Shown here piece after piece: positions 5,797 to 10,114 of a stretch of 10,114 nucleotides of DNA. The stretch lies in the NCBI GenBank assembly GCA_937900675.1, contig CALCEA010000058.1, positions 1-10,114 of the forward strand, written 5' to 3'. Position 1 is the first letter of the stretch; every line of letters begins with the position of its first letter. The translations under genes and the position numbers were made by a program. The notes below the pieces were generated by a model. That model did not search any database and was not told where the DNA came from. It saw nothing but the letters and a program-made list of their open reading frames with translations. The DNA is from an uncultured Chitinophagaceae bacterium. Its GTDB lineage: Bacteria; Bacteroidota; Bacteroidia; Chitinophagales; Chitinophagaceae.

Positions 5797-7887
5797 TTAT
5801 TGTGGATGATAAATTGCTTCTGCATTTTTTAGAATCATATTTTTATCCAGAGTCATTTTCTTTACTTTTTGATTTTGATACATGGCTCTTTGATCAGCAA
5901 AGTGCTTGCTTTCTGGATGCATGCTTGCACCAAAAGTATTCACTGATTCAATCAAAGGAAGGCTGCCATCTTTAGGAAAGCGAACAAAATTGATATAAGC
6001 ATCTCCGCTATTCATTCTTCTCTTTCCTTCACCCCATGGCTCGCTCATGACTGCCGCTAATACATCTGGCATACCTGCTTGAGGCCAGTTTTGATCACCT
6101 CTAACCAATCTTTGAACATCGCCTAAGCTTAAGTCAATGGTGCCATAATGTTTCATTAAGAAGTCATAAATGTACTGGTAAACCTGAATCGCTTCTAGTA
6201 TAGTTAACTTGTCGTTTTTTCTACCCTGCATTATTTCAGGAACCTTATAATATGCAAGATTATAAATTAAAGCACCTTTGCTATCTGCATTAGTCTCATG
6301 GTTCCACGACTTCAGTGTTTTAATCAATGGGGCCAATTGCTGACTAGTAGACTCATCTACTAAGAATAAACTGTCTCCATTAAATCCATACGGAAATAAA
6401 ATAGGTGTAGGTAAGGTTCTATCAAATTTGATTCTTTTTAAATCCTCGTATGTTATTTTATCTAAAGCTTCCAATAATTCTTTAGCTCTTTGACTTCTAT
6501 TGTTATGATAAGTTTCGTAACCATCATTTTTATCAAATTGAGCAGGGTTTAAGTTTTCTGCAGTAGTTGTTGCTAAAAAAGGAGAATGATTGGTATTAAA
6601 TAAATAACCACTTTTTGGATTAGTATACTGAGGTAATTCACTTAATGGCTTAAAGCTATTCCATAAAGTTGCTTTGGTATTGCCAGGCAATGTGCTGCTC
6701 CAATGATAACTAGTATCTGCGTTTCTGTATGGCATCTTGCCGTTAGAGATATAAAAAATGGTATCTCTTTTGTCTGCATACATAATATTAAACATTGGCA
6801 GATGATTCTGAGTCAATGCAGTTTTAAATTCTGTATAATTGGTTGCCTTATTCATGGCATACCATTGTTGTAAAGCACCTGCATCCATTAGTGATGGGAG
6901 TCTCATTGAAAAGAATGCACCACTTGGAGATTGAGCAGTAGGGCCATAAATAGAAGTGTATGCTTTTTTATAAATGGGGAAAGGAATACCCTTTATTTGT
7001 AATTTAATTTTTCTTACTTCTAAGTTTAACCATTCGCCATCAACTTTGTATTGATTTGGATGTTGCTTATCTGTCTCTAATTGATACAAATCCAATTTGT
7101 CTTGAAAATTCACTGTATGTGCCCATGCAAGATTTGGGGTAACTCCATGAAATATCATTGGTCCTCCTGGAAATAATCCGCCTAGTATATTCCAACCTTC
7201 TTCACTCTGTACATGTGCTTCGTAAAATGCAGTAGCCCCTTCAATAGGTTGGTGTGCATTGATGACTAACATGTTTTCTCCACTAGTCGATTTACTACTA
7301 TGAATCGCAAATGCGTTACTACCTTCTCCTGTATATCCAGCTAAATGGGCTACTGAGCCATTTAATATTTTGGGTAGGGTTTTGTCAACTCCGCAAAAAA
7401 CTGCTACGGAAAAAACAGAAGCTGATAAATATTCCTCGATGCTTACAGGAAATACATATTTATTTAATACTTCTTTAGGATGTGCTTTTGCATATGCATT
7501 TAATCCATCAAGATAACCACGAATCAACGCTAAAAATTTTGGATCCATAGATCCAATTTGTGCATCTACTAATGCCTTGGTATTTAAAAGTCCCACCACA
7601 AAATCTATAGGTGCTCCTTTTTTACCCATATAAGTGCCTAATTTTCCCTTACCAGTTAAAATAAGGGTTTGAATTGTTTTAAAATCGTCTTCAGAGTGAG
7701 CCCATGCCAAACCATAAGCTACTTCTGGATCTGTTGGAGCAAAAATATGTGGCACACCAAAACTATCTCTAGCGATGGTAATTTGTTCGGTTCTAATATT
7801 GGTTGATTTAAAACTTTGGGCATTAATGATGTTTAATGTAAAGCAGCTAATAAGCAATAGGGTCCAGTGGTTAAAGCAGATGCGCAT
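5797..7887 (-). CDS. Penicillin-acylase family Ntn hydrolase (secreted amide acylase precursor)
   Basis: This 696-residue precursor has a signal peptide of about 24 residues ending NAQ, so it matures in the periplasm. The family hydrolyses amide bonds of acylated substrates (penicillins, acyl-homoserine lactones, cyclic lipopeptides) after self-cleavage into alpha and beta chains. The alpha part shows RDSFGVPHIFA (40-50) and AYGLAWAHSEDDF (57-69). The cleavage site is in GEGSNAFAI, making Ser190 the beta-chain N-terminal nucleophile. His212 in NAHQP is the 23rd beta residue, the position of the catalytic-site His in acyl-homoserine-lactone and aculeacin acylases. YLFNTNHSPF (428-437) holds the likely oxyanion Asn433, and HNNRSQRAKELL (461-472) follows. 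Length and residues look complete. Conserved wording does not decide the substrate; quorum-signal or antibiotic acylase and general amide scavenging are all possible. The gene is divergent from the HAD phosphatase gene and converges on the sugar dehydrogenase with a 20-base gap. Confidence 0.92.
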   Translation of the reverse strand: MRICFNHWTLLLISCFTLNIINAQSFKSTNIRTEQITIARDSFGVPHIFAPTDPEVAYGLAWAHSEDDFKTIQTLILTGKGKLGTYMGKKGAPIDFVVGLLNTKALVDAQIGSMDPKFLALIRGYLDGLNAYAKAHPKEVLNKYVFPVSIEEYLSASVFSVAVFCGVDKTLPKILNGSVAHLAGYTGEGSNAFAIHSSKSTSGENMLVINAHQPIEGATAFYEAHVQSEEGWNILGGLFPGGPMIFHGVTPNLAWAHTVNFQDKLDLYQLETDKQHPNQYKVDGEWLNLEVRKIKLQIKGIPFPIYKKAYTSIYGPTAQSPSGAFFSMRLPSLMDAGALQQWYAMNKATNYTEFKTALTQNHLPMFNIMYADKRDTIFYISNGKMPYRNADTSYHWSSTLPGNTKATLWNSFKPLSELPQYTNPKSGYLFNTNHSPFLATTTAENLNPAQFDKNDGYETYHNNRSQRAKELLEALDKITYEDLKRIKFDRTLPTPILFPYGFNGDSLFLVDESTSQQLAPLIKTLKSWNHETNADSKGALIYNLAYYKVPEIMQGRKNDKLTILEAIQVYQYIYDFLMKHYGTIDLSLGDVQRLVRGDQNWPQAGMPDVLAAVMSEPWGEGKRRMNSGDAYINFVRFPKDGSLPLIESVNTFGASMHPESKHFADQRAMYQNQKVKKMTLDKNMILKNAEAIYHPQ

Positions 7888-7907
7888 GGTATTCTTTGTT
7901 TTATGAT

Positions 7908-7920
7908 CTATAATTTATAG
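7908..7920. promoter_or_regulatory. Small palindrome in the acylase/HAD divergent region
   Basis: CTATAA-T-TTATAG is a perfect palindrome of 6-bp arms around one central base, located in the 64-base gap between the divergent acylase and HAD starts. It lies just upstream of the predicted -7 element at 7929-7936. It could be an operator shared by both genes, but its AT richness makes chance likely. Confidence 0.25.
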
Positions 7921-7928
7921 AAAGCTTG

Positions 7929-7936
7929 TAAATTTG
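7929..7936 (+). promoter_or_regulatory. Possible -7 promoter element for the HAD phosphatase gene
   Basis: TAAATTTG matches TAnnTTTG exactly and ends 15 bases before the ATG at 7952. Transcription would start near 7940-7943, leaving about a 10-base leader. I see no clear TTG/TTTG at the matching -33 distance. The element covers a TTG triplet in the same frame, which argues that translation begins at the ATG downstream. Confidence 0.4.
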
Positions 7937-7951
7937 TATAAATATATAACA

Positions 7952-8293
7952 ATGATTGAATCAAAAAGGTTTGGCTCTAAGAAAGCATTAATAGATATAG
8001 ATGAAACAATTTGTTTTTATGGTGAAAAGCGTGCGTATGAATTAGCCGAACCCAATTTTCAAAACATTGAAAAAATCAACAAATTATACGAGGAAGGTTG
8101 GCATATTACTTATTGGACAGGAAGAGGAGAAGCGTCTAAAAGAGATTTAAGAGCATTGACACTTGAGCAGTTAACTAAATGGGGTTGTAAATTCCATGAT
8201 TTAATAACGGGATACTGTCCTAATGGCGGACCTACTAAACCTCAGTTTGATTTAGTGGTTGATGATAAAGCAAAAAGAATAGAAGAACTCTAG
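7952..8293 (+). CDS. Small HAD-superfamily phosphatase (capsule-biosynthesis phosphatase-like)
   Basis: From ATG at 7952 this is a 113-residue cytoplasmic protein with no cap domain, among the smallest HAD phosphatases. HAD motif I is ALIDIDETI (12-20) with the nucleophile Asp15 and acid/base Asp17. Motif II is ITYWTGRGE (52-60) with Thr56. Lys96 in GGPTKPQFD is a candidate motif III lysine. Motif IV is LVVDDKAKRIEE with Asp104/Asp105 for magnesium. It should remove phosphate from a small phosphorylated metabolite. The small size and the motif I/TGRGE pattern recall proteins annotated as capsule or polysaccharide biosynthesis phosphatases (EcbF/BcbF type), but that link is by resemblance only. 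An in-frame TTG at 7934 would add six residues; it lies inside a predicted promoter element, so I reject it. The stop TAG overlaps the stop of the converging membrane-protein gene in a shared CTAG. Confidence 0.82.
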   Translation: MIESKRFGSKKALIDIDETICFYGEKRAYELAEPNFQNIEKINKLYEEGWHITYWTGRGEASKRDLRALTLEQLTKWGCKFHDLITGYCPNGGPTKPQFDLVVDDKAKRIEEL

Positions 8294-8994
8294 GCAATAA
8301 CTGTTTTATTCTTTCTAGCAAAAGGTAAGTATAATACCCAAAAATGTAAGACTGCTACAAATTCTAATACAATTATATAATAAGGCCAATCGCCTATTAG
8401 TAATGGATTTTTTACTATTGGTTTTTCTGCAAGAAACAAATAATTAGAACCTACTAGGTAATTGATGATCACCGCGGATAATGCAACAAGTTGTGTGTAG
8501 CCAAAAATATGTAACCAGGATTTTGAACGAGGTTTAAAATCCAAATGCACAATCATATACATTACAACTAGTATTAATCCTCCGTGACTAATATAATAAC
8601 CTATAAAATTAAAACCTTCCATGCCTACTGTAAATTCTGGCGTTAGTAAAGATTGTATTCCGCCAGCTAATCCCCAATAGTAAACACATTCAGCAAGCCT
8701 TTGTTTATAATTAAACATCACTACCACACAAAGTATACTACTAATACTGCACAAATGAATAGGCAAGTTTTGTTGTAGATTCCAATAACCATTAACATAG
8801 TTATAAATATTCTCTCCAATAGTATTAGCTAGCATGATTATGCCAATACCCCATCCGTAAATTTTATGTTGAAGAGGCTTGATGTGCTTTGGAAGCCACA
8901 CTATTAATACAATCACTAATAGTGTAACTAAAGTAGCTTCCCACCAGAGAGGAGAAAAAGTTTCAATAATAGCAGGTGGATGATATTTGCCCAT
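8290..8994 (-). CDS. TIGR02206-type (YwaF-like) multi-pass membrane protein
   Basis: This 234-residue integral membrane protein has about seven hydrophobic segments (roughly 19-37, 47-62, 82-95, 103-117, 130-149, 163-184 and 203-223). The conserved-looking features are LPIHLCSIS at 77-85, a WGLAGGIQSLLTPE block at 107-120, a YYISHGG block at 133-139 with His137, and NYLVGSNYLFL at 178-188. These match the TIGR02206 / YwaF family of unknown function, related to eukaryotic TMEM164. Eukaryotic TMEM164 has been linked to acyl transfer in ether-lipid metabolism, so the conserved Cys82 and His residues in membrane helices might be catalytic (inference only). It is the last gene of the right-hand minus-strand cluster, 20 bases after the DUF1080 gene, and its stop overlaps the HAD gene stop by four bases. 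Confidence 0.83.
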   Translation of the reverse strand: MGKYHPPAIIETFSPLWWEATLVTLLVIVLIVWLPKHIKPLQHKIYGWGIGIIMLANTIGENIYNYVNGYWNLQQNLPIHLCSISSILCVVVMFNYKQRLAECVYYWGLAGGIQSLLTPEFTVGMEGFNFIGYYISHGGLILVVMYMIVHLDFKPRSKSWLHIFGYTQLVALSAVIINYLVGSNYLFLAEKPIVKNPLLIGDWPYYIIVLEFVAVLHFWVLYLPFARKNKTVIA

Positions 8995-9014
8995 TATTAA
9001 CGCTCTTCGAAAAA

Positions 9015-9797
9015 CTATAAAGGTCTAATCCAAATATTTCTGAAGCTTACTGGTTGACCACCATCAAATCCATGATCTTGTAAATAGATAGGCATTTTAT
9101 TTGCATGCTTAACATATTTAGGCAAGCCAATCCATTCAACAGGTCCATAAACGATTACATTATTTTGAACTAGTACTCCATTTAAGAATGCAGTAATTCT
9201 TGCTGGTGTAGCTAATTCACCATTGTCTTTGAATTGAGGAGCAGTGAATAAGATATCATAAGTTTGCCATTCGCCTGGTTTTCTTCCTGCTGCCACCAAA
9301 GGAACATGTTGCTTGTATAAACTACCCACCATACCATTAACATAAGTTGGGTTATTATAATTGTCTAAAATTTGCATTTCATAATTACTCATAAACCAGA
9401 TACCACTGTTTCCTCTAGTTTGATTACTACCTGCTATTACACTAGGCTCTCTAAATTCTAAATGAAATTGACAATCACCAAATGCTTCTTTGGTTTCTAA
9501 ATCACCAGATCCTTTCACCACAGTTAATGCACCATCTTCTTCGATTTTCCATCCAGGTACTCCGCCTTTTCTCTTTTGAAAAGCGTCTAAATTTTTTCCA
9601 TTATATAAAATGATAGCATCAGATGGGGCATCAGCAAAGCTGTTTCCTGGCTGAACTGTTTTAGGTACAGGGCTCCAAACTTCTGTTTTAGCTGCTTCAA
9701 ATTCTAAACTATCTTGTCTAGTTTTAAATTTTGATTGTGCATTTAATGTTCCAGCAACTGTTAAAATCATTGCAAGGCTAAGTATCGTTTTTTTCAT
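9015..9797 (-). CDS. Secreted DUF1080-domain protein (3-keto-disaccharide hydrolase type)
   Basis: This 260-residue protein begins with a signal peptide of about 21 residues (MKK, hydrophobic core, ending LNAQ). After a short linker, a single DUF1080 domain (about 60-258) has a concanavalin-like beta-sandwich pattern: ILYNGKNLDAFQKRKGG (63-79), GWKIEEDGALTVVKGSGDLETK (82-103), FHLEFREP (111-118), RGNSGIWFMSNYEMQILDNY (128-147), YVNGMVGSLYKQHVPL (152-167), GEWQTYDILFTAP (175-187) and the terminal FRNIWIRPL (252-260). DUF1080 includes enzymes reported to cleave 3-keto-glycosides, so action on oxidised glycosides or glucan-like substrates in the periplasm is plausible, though the substrate is not shown by the sequence. 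Start and length are typical. The gene begins 18 bases after the SET-domain gene stop and is followed after 20 bases by the YwaF-like gene, suggesting one transcript. Confidence 0.9.
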   Translation of the reverse strand: MKKTILSLAMILTVAGTLNAQSKFKTRQDSLEFEAAKTEVWSPVPKTVQPGNSFADAPSDAIILYNGKNLDAFQKRKGGVPGWKIEEDGALTVVKGSGDLETKEAFGDCQFHLEFREPSVIAGSNQTRGNSGIWFMSNYEMQILDNYNNPTYVNGMVGSLYKQHVPLVAAGRKPGEWQTYDILFTAPQFKDNGELATPARITAFLNGVLVQNNVIVYGPVEWIGLPKYVKHANKMPIYLQDHGFDGGQPVSFRNIWIRPL

Positions 9798-9806
9798 GTC
9801 AAGCTT

Positions 9807-9822
9807 TTTATAAATTTATAAA
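9807..9822. promoter_or_regulatory. Perfect 16-base AT palindrome at the SET/DUF1080 junction
   Basis: TTTATAAATTTATAAA equals its own reverse complement. It lies 9 bases upstream of the DUF1080 ATG and overlaps the stop codon of the SET-domain gene (9816-9818). On the minus strand it includes TAAATTTA, a one-off match to the -7 element TAnnTTTG, so an internal promoter is possible; no -33 box is evident. It contains only A and T, so a chance origin is realistic and a stable RNA hairpin is unlikely. Confidence 0.3.
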
Positions 9823-10114
9823 GAATTTTTCTGTTTTCCTTGAATTAGGCCCCTGCATTTTGAAGATCCACATTGGCATTCAAAAGGTTCCATGGTATGA
9901 TCTAAGAATTGAGCGTAATCTAATGTTAATTCTTCCCCCTTTTTTATATCTCTGTTAGTAATAACATTCAAACCCTGGTATTCGCAATTGGCATCACAGG
10001 AGTGATTTTGAGGAGACCACTCTTCGGGTTGTAAATCCCAAAGTATATAAGTGTCTTTGCTAATAGGATAAGCGTATCTTCTAAAATTTAATTTCTCTCT
10101 TTCATCCCAATGTT
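9816..10114 (-). CDS. Partial SET-domain protein-lysine methyltransferase (C-terminal part with post-SET motif)
   Basis: An open minus-strand frame enters at the right edge and ends at TAA 9816-9818, giving the last 98 residues; the start is outside the window. Numbering from the first full codon (H1), the fragment shows NHSCDAN (36-42), the SET pseudoknot motif that binds S-adenosylmethionine. It is followed by NRDIKKGEELTLDY (53-66) with the catalytic-region Tyr66, then CQCGSSKC (79-86), an exact post-SET CxCx4C motif. Cys39 with Cys79, Cys81 and Cys86 would form the post-SET zinc site. SET proteins transfer methyl groups from S-adenosylmethionine to lysines of proteins; in bacteria the targets are mostly unknown. 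The missing N-terminal part should hold the other half of the SET fold. It is the first visible gene of a probable operon with the DUF1080 and YwaF-like genes, 18 bases before the former. Confidence 0.88.
   Translation of the reverse strand, partial: HWDEREKLNFRRYAYPISKDTYILWDLQPEEWSPQNHSCDANCEYQGLNVITNRDIKKGEELTLDYAQFLDHTMEPFECQCGSSKCRGLIQGKQKNSL

Noticed and set aside
1..10114. Mobile element, prophage, CRISPR array, tRNA or toxin-antitoxin pair
   Set aside because: No transposase, integrase or phage-like product, no regularly spaced repeats, no tRNA-like fold and no small paired genes were found; gaps between genes are short and accounted for.

Overview
The window looks like ordinary chromosome from an AT-rich member of the Bacteroidota, probably near the Chitinophagaceae (the family placement is inference). 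The signs are exported proteins whose signal peptides end in ...AQ, start codons without Shine-Dalgarno sequences, several promoter elements of the Bacteroidota type TAnnTTTG, and families common in that phylum (DUF1684, DUF1080, S41 lipoprotein, secreted esterase). Coding density is very high. The longest non-coding gap is about 144 bases (3431-3574). I see no tRNA, rRNA, CRISPR array, insertion sequence, integrase or phage gene.

Layout, left to right. (1) The 5' end of a minus-strand gene, probably DoxX-like, is cut by the left edge (1-67). Divergent from it is a small secreted NTF2-like protein (133-582). (2) A minus-strand cluster reads S41 lipoprotein protease (3430-2009), secreted esterase (1956-1081) and compact asparaginase (1076-585). 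The last two are only 4 bases apart, and a strong hairpin lies between the first two. (3) A plus-strand pair, DUF1684 protein (3575-4474) and UDP-sugar 6-dehydrogenase (4508-5776), has recognisable promoter elements. (4) A minus-strand penicillin-acylase-type Ntn hydrolase (7887-5797) is divergent from a small plus-strand HAD phosphatase (7952-8293). (5) A minus-strand cluster at the right edge reads SET-domain protein (cut by the window, stop at 9816), DUF1080 protein (9797-9015) and a multi-pass membrane protein (8994-8290), with gaps of 18 and 20 bases.

Functionally the region is rich in envelope and secreted hydrolases: six of the twelve genes carry a signal peptide or lipobox. The protease, esterase, amide-bond acylase and possible glycoside-active DUF1080 protein fit a bacterium that scavenges polymers and amides outside the cytoplasm, with a cytoplasmic asparaginase able to release ammonia. 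No single pathway links all the genes, and I did not find a clear undescribed system. The items most worth a second look are the SET-domain methyltransferase fragment with an intact post-SET zinc motif, the intercistronic hairpin at 1963-1996, the promoter-plus-palindrome at 3499-3549, the possible leaderless starts, and the convergent gene ends that touch or overlap.
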